From Incurvaria masculella (Eukaryota > Arthropoda > Insecta > Lepidoptera > Incurvariidae): 64,000 nucleotides of DNA. Position 1 is the first letter of the stretch. The number at the start of each line of letters is the position of its first letter. Of this stretch, positions 22,640-33,165 are shown one piece after another. Position numbers and translations under genes: made by a program. The stretch spans positions 875,501 to 939,500 of the forward strand of contig OX335659.1 of the NCBI GenBank assembly GCA_946894095.1, written 5' to 3'. The notes beneath the pieces were generated by a model, which saw nothing but the letters and a program-made list of their open reading frames with translations, had not been told where the DNA came from and searched no databases.

Positions 22640-22975
22640 TACAATAAACAACAGCCCCACGTCCCGCTCTTTGTGAGCAGTTCGCAAGCTACGGAGGGTT
22701 TCGGTGAGGACGAATATTGTCTGAAAGCCCGGCGCCGTATATAACGCGTTGTGTTCCCGCCCTACATTACCCCGGGCGGCGCGCGTCATTACGGTGCGCG
22801 GCGCTGCGGTGCGCCGTCATTCGCCGACACTCGAGCCGTCCCTTTGTCGCTCGCACACCGCCGCGCCGCCACTTCAGAGCTTTGCCGGTTGGCTGCGGAA
22901 ATAAGAGGACACCTGCCGAAATCGCACGTGTTGCTACGATTCCGAGCCTCACCTCAATTGCGGAGTAGATTGTAG
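22640..22975. other. CpG-rich non-coding block, possible regulatory DNA
   Basis: GC-rich sequence around CGGGCGGCGCGCGTCATTAC and CACACCGCCGCGCCGCCACT is single-copy here. Three frames are open on different strands with no family similarity. Its position 2.3 kb downstream of exon 2 would suit an intronic control element, but this is inference. Confidence 0.3.
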
Positions 22976-23000
22976 CGATATTCTTGCATCTCGAAAAGAC

Positions 23001-23530
23001 AAATTGTTGGATTCTTGATGGATTTCAGACTGTGTATTCTATCGACCTTGCGAGCATTGCTGAGTATAGATAACTGAATATTTTGCGATACCAAATTATC
23101 TAGCGTTTGAGAACGATTCACGTTTGAGTTATTCAACGTAATTCTATCACACCAGTTCCACTTCAGATCAAGCCATGCCAGGCACAGGGATCGCATCTTT
23201 TTGCCACTCATCTTCTTAGCATTCTTACGATCCAAATTGACGGCGCATTCAATCAAAACAAAAGAAAAATTGTTGGATTCTTGATGGATTTCAAACTGTG
23301 TATGTATTCTATCGACCTTATGAGCATTGCTGAGTATAGATAATTGAATAGTTGGCGGTTCCGAATTATCTGCCGTTTGAGAAAGATTCACGTTTAAGTT
23401 ATTCAACGTAATTCCATCATACTAGTTCTACTGCAGAACTAGCCATGCCAGGCACAGGGATTGCATTTTTTTGCCGTTCATCTTTCATTATTACGATCCA
23501 AATTGATGGCGCATTCAATCAACACAAATG
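23001..23530. repeat. direct tandem duplication, about 268 bp, two copies
   Basis: AAATTGTTGGATTCTTGATG starts at 23001 and again at 23269. Both copies continue with ATTGCTGAGTATAGATAA, CATGCCAGGCACAGGGAT and GATCCAAATTG. A minus-strand frame across both copies is a repeat artefact. Confidence 0.9.
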
Positions 23531-23869
23531 CCTTCATATACTCGTATTATTTTAAGATCACGATACAGGAGAAGAGGAAAAGGGTTCCTGTCGAGGCAAT
23601 GAATCAATCTTCATGGGCAGCTTAGCTGTCCTAGATAACAATTTGTGTGCAAACAAACTAGTGATTGTTATTTGAAAAGATTGATTGAGAGAATATTTCA
23701 GGCCGTACGTACTGATGATATTGGCATCAATGTTGAATGTTGAATTAATCGCTGATAGCAATACAATTTTACTTTGGAGAGTGTCCTTATTGATAAGGGA
23801 TTAGTTGACCAGAAATAAATATCTTTAGATGATGAATGAAACCTTACGATTTTAATAATGTTTGTGTAT

Positions 23870-25244
23870 ACTGTAGTTGATCTTGACATCGCAGGTCGTC
23901 GGATATTACGTATTACTACAAGATACTGAAACATTTAATATGATCAGCTTAACAATGATATAGAACATAGGCGGTTTCATTGAGTATTTATTTATATATA
24001 TTTGAAAATGATAATAGGCTTGTAATGTATACGTACTGATGACAGTGAAGTTGAACTTGATATTGCAGGTCGTCGGATATTACTTATTACTACTAGATAC
24101 TGAATAATTTAAGACGATCAGCTTAAAAATGATATAGAACATAGGCGGTTTCATTGAGTATAACATTATATATATGAAAATGATAATAGGCTTGTAATGT
24201 ATACGTACTGATGACAGTGAAGTTGAACTTGATATTGCAGGTCGTCGGATATTACTTATTACTACTAGATACTGAATAATTTAAGACGATCAGCTTAACA
24301 ATGATATCGAACATAGGCGGTTTTTTTGAGTATATATTTATATATATGAAAATGATAATAGGCTTGTAATTTATACGTACTGATGACAGTGAAGTTGACC
24401 TTGATATTGCAGGTCGTCGGATATTACTTATTACTATTAGATACTGAATAATTTAAGACGATCAGCTTCACAATGATATAGAACATAGGCGGTTTCATTG
24501 AGTAATTATTTATATATATATGAAAATGATAATAGGCTTGTAATGTATACGTACTGATGACAGTGAAGTTGAACTTGATATTGCAGGTCGTCGGATATTA
24601 CTTATTACTACTAGATACTGAATAATTTAAGACGATCAGCTTCACAATGATATAGGACATAGGCGGTTTCATTGAGTAATTATTTATATATATATGAAAA
24701 TGATAATAGGCTTGTAATGTATACGTACTGATGACAGTGAAGTTGAACTTGATATTGCAGGTCGTCGGATATTACTTATTACTACTAGATACTGAATAAT
24801 TTAAGACGATCAGCTTAAAAATGATATAGAACATAGGCGGTTTCATTGAGTATAACATTATATATATGAAAATGATAATAGGCTTGTAATGTATACGTAC
24901 TAATGACAGTGAAGTTGAACTTGATATTGCAGGTCGTCGGATATTACTTATTACTACTAGATACTGAATAATTTAAGACGATCAGCTTAACAATGATATA
25001 GAACATAGGCGGTTTTTTTGAGTATATATTTATATATATAAAAATGATAATAGGCTTGTAATTTATACGTACTGATGACAGTGAAGTTGACCTTGATATT
25101 GCAGGTCGTCGGATATTACTTATTACTACTAGATACAGAATAATTTAAGACGATCAGCTTCACAATGATATATAACGTAGGCGGTTTCTTTGAGTATATA
25201 TTTATATATATGAAAGTGATAATAGGCTTGAAATGTATACGTAC
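23870..25244 (-). repeat. 172-174-bp tandem array copying the 3' end of exon 2 and its splice donor
   Basis: The plus-strand core ATACGTACTGATGACAGTGA recurs at 24029, 24201, 24373, 24547, 24721, 24893 (one base changed) and 25065, with an older degenerate unit before that. The same core at 25237 is the authentic donor of exon 2. In transcript orientation each unit has about 34 of the last 39 exon bases, the donor GTACGT and about 60 bases of matching intron. Spacings are 172, 172, 174, 174, 172, 172 and 172. The array abuts the exon without a gap. The exon part of the units is AT-shifted and carries in-frame stops further upstream, so the units are not complete exons. Confidence 0.92.
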
Positions 25245-25453
25245 TGATGACAGTGAAGTTGACCTTGAGGTTGCGGGTCGGCGAGTTGCGGAAGTCGACG
25301 CGGCAGCGGTAGAGCCCCGCGTCGGCGGCAGCGACGTCGTCGAGCAGCAGCACGGCGGGCGCGGCGGCGGCGCGAAAGAACGCGCGCGAGCCGAAGCCGT
25401 GCGGCGACGACCACAGCTTGGGCTGCGTGAACTGCCGCCCGCGCACGTCGAAG
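25245..25453 (-). CDS. Side-family Ig protein, exon 2 (second half of Ig domain 1)
   Basis: This 209-bp exon starts after the acceptor CTGTCGCAG. It completes a Ser codon with exon 1 to give PLYSFDVRGR, a signature of the first Ig domain of Sidestep proteins. It continues with [19 protein letters not shown], an Ala-rich strand ([19 protein letters not shown]) and [11 protein letters not shown], which holds the second cysteine, then LKVNFTVI. The donor is GTACGT after 25245, phase 1. The exon is extremely GC-rich, while the intron right beside it is an AT-rich tandem array copying the exon's last 39 or so bases. The Ala-rich segment is a local oddity compared with the usual hydrophobic strand of this family. 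Confidence 0.9.
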
Positions 25454-25944
25454 CTGCGACAGAATAGGCTCTTCACGAGGGAACGCTAGACGTAGATCTT
25501 AATGAAGATTGATGCTAAATCAAGATGTTTAGGATGATCAGCTCGAGCATTCAAATAATTTGGGAGTGGTATTTGCTGTGCAAGCAGCCAAAGCGGAACA
25601 AACAAACTTCTTCAATTTTTAAAATGACTGGACTTGTAGGTAACGTTAAGAAATTTTTCTTGTTTCTGGAAAGCCATCTTGAAAGGTGAATTATTCTTAT
25701 TATAATGGATAAAAAACACCATCGAGACAAATTTCTATGTTCATCAAATTTCTTCCAGAACATTTGACATTATTTTCGTTATATACTTATCTTGTTCTGT
25801 TAGTCGAAATCAGTGACGCAATTCCATAATATCTGGTTTTATATTACTCAATTTAAAACCTGAATACATGAAAACTATGAGTATTTTAAGTCCAGGCTTG
25901 TGTCGGCTTGATTCCCTTAAAATAAATTTGTTAGCTTGCCAACT
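25454..25944. other. intron, nothing recognised
   Basis: AT-rich sequence with no shared repeat. Confidence 0.4.
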
Positions 25945-26820
25945 CAAATTCAAATTCAAAAAATTCAAATTCAAAAAACTTTAATACTATTATAAGAAAA
26001 AGAGTAAGTACACCTTTAATTACAATTCTTAGCGATATAAAATTAGTTTCTTAACCGTCGCACTAGGCTTAGCCTGTAGTGCGATGGCTACGTTTTTTTA
26101 ACGAAGTTTCTTTTAATTACTTATGATCGATACTCTTAAGTACTTTGTTAATTAGGAATAAAATAAAAATAAAATATATCAATGACTTAACATATTACAC
26201 AAATACAAGCACTACATAAAATGTATCTAAATTAAAATATTAGTTAATACATTTTCACATTCCCATCAACCTAATTCTATGAAATACTTTTGAAGATTCT
26301 TTTTAAATGCTTTTTCATTTAAATTTAAACTACCTCGGCCCCAAAAATGAATGAAATCTTTGCCCACAAGCAGTGTTTGTTAGTGTTGTGCACAAGTTTA
26401 AATTCTGTCTATGTCTCGTGGTATAAGTGTGAGTGGCATGTACATCAAATGTATGTGTGTTCGGTAATAATCCACTAGTATATTTGACGAAACTTGACAT
26501 CCAATAATTTGTACTCTCTAAAGAGAAGGTCAGACGAGTGCCTAAAGGGTGTAACACCCTTAATACAGCCTTTTGAGCTCTCGATACAGGGTTGAGTATG
26601 GACTCCGCTGCTCTCCCCCAACCCAAGATGCCATATGTAATAAGGGAATGACAAAAAGCAAAGTACACAGATCTTGCAAGAGCTGGGTCAACTATCTTCT
26701 GTGCAAATACAGGTTTTGTTGAAAGGGGGTTATAATTTACACAAAACTGAGCATCTTTTGTTTTAAGACTTTTGTTTAAAAGAATCAAAACATTCATCTC
26801 AGCGTAATTTATTTGTTTGA
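25945..26820 (-). pseudogene. CR1/Jockey-type LINE, 3' fragment with TTTGAAT tail
   Basis: A minus-strand frame at 26797-26330 encodes the post-catalytic C-terminus of a LINE reverse transcriptase: VYFAFCHSLITYGILGWG (equivalent to the Y-x-x-x-x-S-x-x-x-Y-G-I/L-x-x-W-G motif), then a helix with AQKAVLRVL, and later HTYTTRHRQNLNL. The catalytic domain is absent. The 3' untranslated part runs to direct repeats of TTTGAAT at about 25945-25980, its tail. Same orientation as the host gene. Confidence 0.75.
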
Positions 26821-28020
26821 ATAGACATCAGCCAAAACGTATGGAGAAGATGACTCTTTTTGGTTTTTACAACAAAACATGCTTAGTTTCGTTTTGGACA
26901 GAATCATCTCTTTCGGCTCTGGCGTAAGGAATTACGCATCTACACGAAAAGCAATCTTGAACGTTTAATGTTGATTCTTCCAGAGTAATATCATGTTTAC
27001 CAAGGCATTTCTAATTCCGCGAAATCGAAAGCATCTACCGTAGCCATTATCACTATAATAAAAGTAACATAAATCCTCTTGGACAGAAGGAAAGGGGAAG
27101 AGCTGGCAACATATTCCGGAGATTAGGCCGTCATGGCGCAGACAAAAACGAAGTGCATCCGACCCGACACGGAGGGAAATAAAACCGCTTGGAGAGCTCT
27201 ATTAGGTCTTCTTCGGGAGTTGTAAACTACAAACAGAATCTTCTCTTCTTCCGTCTTCCGCCTTCCGAGAGAATTCTAAGGGTCCACTCGAGCGCTTACT
27301 TTGTCCGAGATGTCTTTCTAGTGCCGCGGACGTATTCCTTTTACGCGACTCGTATCATAAACTGGACGATGGCTATTGATGATAAGTACGATTTTGAACT
27401 AGAGAGGAAATACTCTCGAGGTTATTTAAAACATCCTGGCATACTTCGCAAAATTTCTTGGGTCAAACCTAAGCTAAAACATAATATTAGCCGCCGGAGA
27501 AACGAAGCCTAGTTTACAGTCAAAAAATAGGCTAGCAGGAATGGAAGACAAAAAAGTCAGCTATTCGAGAAACCAATGCCTTTCTTCATTGGATATTACC
27601 TTCTTTATTCCACAAAGCTGTTCTTACAGCTTTTGCGATCAATTTCCAGCATGTTTCTATATTTAATAGAATGTTCACTGTGCACAGGATTTAAGCATAT
27701 AATGCACATATATAGAAATTATTAATAATAGATTCATTCTAAATTTTTAAACGAGTTACAAGCGATTGCCTAATAAGTTAGACAGCAGTGACGGTAACGA
27801 CATATACGATATCGCATCGGCACATCGTTCGCTCGAGTCAGGCCTAATTTCAGATGTTCTCATAACCCTAAAAAATGTTTTTTTTTTTAGATCTGCGGCC
27901 CAAACGGCGGAGAGCGGGAAGACGTTGACAAGGAACAAAAAATGCGGTATATCATGAAGTTTTAAAATAAATTGCACCAACCTATCTACTTAAGAATTAT
28001 TCAATCCGAGCGACGTCTGA
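26821..28020. other. intron, no gene recognised
   Basis: A 107-codon plus-strand frame at 27189-27512 shows no family motif or splice context and is left uncalled. No other structure was seen. Confidence 0.35.
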
Positions 28021-28180
28021 GGCTGAGATAAATAGTCGTATCAAAAACGAAGACTAACGAAAAGTAGTACTTTGTGACGTCACTTTGACACATTTTGCAT
28101 AAACGAAATCTCATAGTTATGCAGAGTGACGTACTACTTTACGTTAGTCTTAGTTTCTGTTATGACTGTTTATCTCTGCC
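28021..28180. mobile_element. palindromic MITE, copy 1
   Basis: It starts GGCTGAGATAAATAGTCGTA and ends with the imperfect reverse complement (TGACTGTTTATCTCTGCC). TGA flanks both sides. Inner arms with AACGAAAAGTAGTACTTTGT and GTGACGTCACTTT are self-complementary, so the single strand folds into one long hairpin. A second copy is at 32213-32380. Confidence 0.75.
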
Positions 28181-28429
28181 TGAGGGCGCCACTAGAATAC
28201 CTATACATAGAAGTACGCTTTTAAACATACAGACCCACATAATAATACTTTGAAAGTGTCGTGATAGTCGAAGTATTATATTTTTTCGGCCTATGTTTCA
28301 TTCGTCAAGTATCGGAGTGTAACGTGCGATTAGAAAATTCGTTTCAAAATTATGAAATTATTTACAACAACATTTAAATGTTGAAACCTTTAGCTTGACA
28401 ATACATTTCCGGGATTTCGTGAATATTCC

Positions 28430-28760
28430 CTAAAAAATAAATCTCTCCGCGCACCGATTGTCGAGCGAAATTTCCATTTTTCAACGTACGCACGCATTAT
28501 ATGAATATCGCGCGTAATTGCCGGTCCGTTAGCCGCTACACGCCGCCGGCTCAAATGTCCACCGCCCGACTAATTGATGTCGTGTGCACATTATTCCCTC
28601 GTGACGCATTCATGAAAGGCATTATTGTGCAAATTTCAATTTATTTCGAAGTGCAAGGTAACGAGTTATCGGAATCGCTGTCGTCGGCTGACAGTGCCGG
28701 CGCGCGCTGTCACGTTGCAAATGATGGCGGATTATTTCGTGGTGATGGTCGGTCGAATTG
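28430..28760. other. single-copy, moderately GC-rich non-coding block
   Basis: Contains homeodomain-like TAATTG/TAATTGATG words and CpG-rich segments (CCGCTACACGCCGCCGGC). It is not shared with any repeat in the window. Possible intronic enhancer, by inference only. Confidence 0.3.
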
Positions 28761-28861
28761 AAATATGCGAGCATATGTTTCGGGATGGTACGGAATAGCG
28801 TGTGGCCGAATGATGACCGATGGTCATAGTGCGATGAACAATCGAGATATTCAGGGGTTGT

Positions 28862-28975
28862 CCTGAACTCCTAGTTCCAGTTGTCACCTAAACTGGCGTT
28901 TACCGTGCTTCGAAGTTAAGATATTCTGTGGTTTTACTTCTCCAAGCTGTCAAAGTCAAACTCGGACTTGATGGC
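28862..28975. repeat. interspersed repeat shared with 18427-18550 (inverted)
   Basis: TTGTCACCTAAACTGGCGTT and TCAAAGTCAAACTCGGACTT are the reverse complement of words at 18427-18550. About 30 bp are missing here. Confidence 0.65.
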
Positions 28976-31332
28976 TTTTGAAATATTGTTTAATACGTGT
29001 AGAAGCATAATACAGATGTTTAATGCAGCTTGCTTGTTCAATATACTATTGACCAAACAAATAGGATTTTGCTTTTAAATTATACGCTTTTCATTCTAAG
29101 GCACTTTTACTAGATAAAAATTGATTTCCCGAGTATTTTTTTTTTGTTGTAAGCAATATATTTTTTAAATCGTTTGTACTTTCGACGAAAACTATGCAAG
29201 AAACATCATATCACATAAAAGTAATAAATATATCCATGAAAATATTATTTAAGTTATAATATCTTCATTCATTTTTAAAATTTAAATTAAATTGAGAAAT
29301 AACAATTTAAATCTAAAATCAACAACCATTATTTTGATAATCATATAAAAACAATTTATGTAAATAAAAAATACAATATAAATAGGTATAAAACAATTGT
29401 GTACGTAACCCTCGGCGCCTTGGGGTAGTAGGCATTGGAATTTGCAAGGAAAACGTATGTATGTAGGTCAAGGTCAATGTGTGGCGTCTAAGGTGATGCC
29501 TTGTTACATTGACTGGCTTCTTGTCACAGACATCCTGTCAGTAACTTACTGGGCGACGAAATTCTCTAAAAACACATGAGCCTAATTTTAGTCGTGACTT
29601 TATTCTGGGATCAGAAGTTTGCGTTAGAAGCGAGCCTAGCTACAAAAGTGCATCCTTAGGGGACTAAAAGTAGGCACATTTGTGGGAATAGGTGTTTTTT
29701 TAAGTGGATGAATAATCAAGCGACGCGATGTGATGGGCTTCATTAGTCCATCGATATCAGATAGCAGCTGACTGACCAGTCAGTTCACTATGGCATGGTA
29801 ACGTCAACGGACAGCTCTTTATGTAACGCGCATACATTTCTTTCGAAGTAGGTATATGCAAGATATTAGTTTTCAACTATTCATTTCGCGAACCAATAAG
29901 CTTCAGGGTTGGTCTTAAAATATTTGCGAAGAGTCATAAATTTCAGTTCGCTCGACTGCTGAGGTGTCTCTTTTACTAGTCGGTGATCAATATGCTAGAC
30001 GTGGAGCAATAACGCCAGATTTATTGGGGCTAACCCGAGCTCTGATTTGTGATAAGTCTCGTCAGCACGGGCCGCGGACTCTGAGACCGCTGCGTCGTCA
30101 TTCTTCCGTTCTTCGCGATGCTTTTTATTGGAATTCACCGCGCAACAAAACAAAGCAAGGGCCCACATTGAGCCAAATAAACGCGAGACCGAACGGCGAG
30201 CGGATTCGCTGACTGAACTGAATCAACACCAAAAATGCTATTTCAATGTTTGCCATGGAAGAATTTTAGACGTTTATTTACAGATTTTTTTCCATAGCAG
30301 CAAAAACATTATGCGGATAAAGATAAAAAGATCTTTCAGTTTGGATTTTTTTTATATTTACACGAAGCAAAAATCAGGTTTTCCAGGACTTTTCCCATAT
30401 TTGACCCCATTGCTCACACCTTAGGAAATGTATCGTGATGCTGGGTAACTTCGCAATAATGAATAATTAAGCTATACGTGACAAAATTAATCCGTATCAA
30501 AATTTAGGTCAACTTGTAAATTTTGGATTTTCTTTTGTCGACAGTAAAATATTATGTTGACTTTCAAGGTTACCAATTTATATTGGAAAAATCCGTACAT
30601 ACTACAATTCCGACTCCAAAAAATGTAATAACTAATAAACTAGTTATAAGTAACTTAAACTGAGGGTTGCTGTTTCTAATGTTCTTTGTTCTTTGCCTTA
30701 ATCTGGTTTACCAAGGAATTGTTCGGCAGTAGCATTTAGATCTAAGTGTGTATTTCATAATTGTGGACGGAAAAATATTTTATGTAAACCCGTGAAGTTT
30801 CTTTGCGGATTCTTCTTTACTGGGTTGATCGAATCGGCGCATCTTTGTGACGTAACTTGGTGTAGTTTAACTACCAAAAAGTTTAAATAAATTAAATGAA
30901 AAATGAAATGAAATTGCACGAAGAGGCAGCTGAGTTAATTAATTTTCAAACACGTCACTTTTAGTGAACCACAATGAGTTCCTGCCATACTGTCTACACA
31001 AAGTGACGTGTTTAATCATACGTTGACGCTCATTTTGTTTTTTTTTTCCTTTCGTGCACTTAGTCTTTCACTATCGTTTTGGTCTGTTGTTCCAAGAAAA
31101 AAATCGCTCTAATTTGATTTAATCGCAGCGTGGTTTCTTAGGGCTAAGACTACATATATTTAAGCACCCCAAGAGGATGGCTCCAGGTAATTTTTAATGT
31201 GGGCGACACGTCTTTAAACGAATAGCAATACCAGTTCTCTTCAGACGTTGCTGGTTGGTCAGTCAGATTACCACTTCCATTTATAACCTCGCCTAACTGC
31301 TGCAAATACATAGTAGGTATGCACTAACTAAC
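28976..31332. other. intron, no gene; short shared repeat near 30838-30915
   Basis: TCTTTGTGACGTAACTTGG, TGTAGTTTAACTA and AAAAGTTTAAATAAA recur at 62528-62585, probably a LINE or SINE 3' end. Nothing else was recognised. Confidence 0.4.
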
Positions 31333-31465
31333 CTGTAAAGAGGTTCTCCGTCGGCTTCCTTGAACCAGAGCACCATGGAGACGGCGTCTTCAGGGTTCAG
31401 AGGCTGAATGTCGCACGGCAGGGCAGCCTTCTTGCCTAGAACTCCGGACACGTCCGCCGTCGGCA
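31333..31465 (-). CDS. Side-family Ig protein, first visible exon (start of Ig domain 1)
   Basis: This 133-bp exon follows an acceptor TTGTTTCAG and reads [19 protein letters not shown], with the first domain cysteine. It then gives [20 protein letters not shown] with the core Trp. It ends AG before the donor GTTAGT, so a Ser codon is split with exon 2. VLG-x-x-A-x-LPCDI and VLWFK in this spacing match the membrane-distal Ig domain of Sidestep proteins. It begins with two bases (TG) of a codon whose first base lies in an upstream exon, so a signal-peptide exon must exist further upstream; none was identified with confidence. Confidence 0.88.
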
Positions 31466-31584
31466 CTGAAACAACGAAACACAACGCTCTTATGGGTGGG
31501 CTCTCACATTTATTCATCTATTTTTTTATAATTGAAGGCTATAACTATAATTAATGGCAGGACAATGAATAATATACCAAAGAC

Positions 31585-31665
31585 GTTTCTTGCCAGTCCT
31601 TCATCGATGTGTTTGTCGAAGTGGCTAATGATAAAATATGACAAATCCGAGTGCCATGCTGCGCG
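31585..31665. repeat. fragment of repeat 'X', inverted
   Basis: GATAAAATATGACAAATCCG and the preceding TTTCTTGCCAGTCCTTC are the reverse complement of 8300-8380. It ends beside the Helitron-like copy at 31684. Confidence 0.55.
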
Positions 31666-31683
31666 TGAATGTAGAAAAAAAAT

Positions 31684-32159
31684 TCCGGTAGCACTCCGGG
31701 AGTGCCGGCAGAAGTGAAAACTTTAGTATTAACGTTGTGTTTAATTATAAGTACAAAAATACTATCATTTATGAGGTAGAATACAATGTTTATTTATTGC
31801 GCTATCGTACACAAATATGACAATTTACATGTTATTATTCATAATATTATATTGTTATTTATTTATATATTACATTAATTTTTATCTCTTAGAAAAATCA
31901 ACTTTCATCCATAATTTCGACGACTTTTTCACCATCGTTATTACCAGAATCATCATCGCAAATTTCTAAAACTGATACAATCGGTTTATGATAGCTGAAG
32001 TAAGAAACAAACAGTTTTGATTCGAATCTACTAGTTCCTCTCCCTTCCCCTCGATCTTACGCTTTTTCGATCAGCATCACGTGACCCTGACGCGAGTTTG
32101 GAAGTTTTTACCCATCCAACAAAAAGTGCTCAGCGCCGCTAAAGAAGTTTTCACTTCAA
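31684..32159 (-). mobile_element. Helitron-like non-autonomous element, copy 2, single end unit
   Basis: This 476-bp copy has the terminal hairpin CCGGTAGCACTCCGGGAGTG at its left and one 105-bp end unit (32054-32159). The interior is nearly identical to copy 1, including the relic C-terminal frame. It is a useful reference for the basic, unamplified form. Confidence 0.7.
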
Positions 32160-32212
32160 AAATTACAACGCTAAGCGAAAGTAATACTTACCAGTGTAAA
32201 ACGTGACATTTA

Positions 32213-32380
32213 GGCTGAAATAAATAGTCGTAACCGAAACTAAGACTAACGAAAAGTAGTACTTTGTGACGTCACTTTAACACATTTTGCATGGAGGAAA
32301 TCTCAAAGTAATGCAAAGTGACGTCACAAAGTACTACTTTTCGTTAGTCTCAGTTTTTGTTACGACTATTTATCTCAACC
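32213..32380. mobile_element. palindromic MITE, copy 2
   Basis: GGCTGAAATAAATAGTCGTA at the left and TACGACTATTTATCTCAACC at the right. Inner arms with AAAGTAGTACTTTGTGACGT are inverted. It sits between Helitron-like copies 2 and 3. Partial MITE arms lie at 32399-32438 and 33125-33161. Confidence 0.75.
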
Positions 32381-32535
32381 CTTGTCCTTAAAAAATGTGC
32401 CAAAGTGACGGAGGAAAGCACTACTTTTCGTTAGTTTTATTTATTCATTTATATAAGGCAGGCAGCCTAGGCTGATGTGTTTAAATCGAGTTCATAATTC
32501 AGTGATGTATTAACAGATTTTATATATACATATTT

Positions 32536-33082
32536 TTGAAGTGAAAACTTCTTTAGCGGCGCTGAGCACTTTTTGTTGGATGGGTAAAAACTTCCAAACT
32601 CGCGTCAGGGTCACGTGATGCTGATCGAAAAAGCGTAAGATTGAAGTGAAAACTTCTTTAGCGGCGCTGAGCACTTTTTGTTGGATGGGTAAAAACTTCC
32701 AAACTCGCGTCAGGGTCACGTGATGCTGATCGAAAAAGCGTAAGATCGAGGGGAAGGGAGAGGAACTAGTAGATTCGAATCAAAACTGTTTGTTTCTTAC
32801 TTCAGCTATCATAAACCGATTGTATCAGTTTTAGAAATTTGCGATGATGATTCTGGTAATAACGATGGTGAAAAAGTCGTCGAAATTATGGATGAAAGTT
32901 GATTTTTCTAAGAGATAAAAATTAATGTAATATATTTATATCGTTGTCATATTTGTGTACGATAGCGCAATAAATAAACATTGTATTCTACCTCATAAAT
33001 GATAGTATTTTTGTACTTATAATTAAACAAAACGTTAATACTAAAGTTTTCACTTCTGCCGGCACTCCTGGAGTGCTACCGG
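32536..33082 (+). mobile_element. Helitron-like non-autonomous element, copy 3, two end units
   Basis: This copy is inverted relative to copy 2. It starts TTGAAGTGAAAACTTC, has two 105-bp units (from 32536 and 32641) and ends with the hairpin CCGGCACTCCTGGAGTGCTA then CCGG. About 30 bp of the interior are missing compared with copies 1 and 2. The relic C-terminal frame (FVSYFSYHKPIVSVLEICDD and on to IMDES) can be read directly on the plus strand. Confidence 0.7.
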
Positions 33083-33165
33083 TGTTTTTATTTACTTATT
33101 CTGTTTAAGTTCACTTAGTTACTTTCAGTTAGTTTCCGTTACGACTATTTATCTCAGCCTATGTC

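Noticed and set aside
23704..23720. Extra donor-like word GTACGTACTGATGA as a further array unit
   Set aside because: Only about 13 bases match and the following sequence differs. The spacing is suggestive of an ancient unit but not enough to count it.
25165..25467. Open frames on other strands and frames over exon 2
   Set aside because: They are shadows of the GC-rich exon. Only the minus-strand frame with Ig motifs and valid splice sites is credible.
27189..27512. 107-codon plus-strand frame
   Set aside because: No family motif, no splice or promoter context, and a frame of this length occurs by chance in 64 kb.
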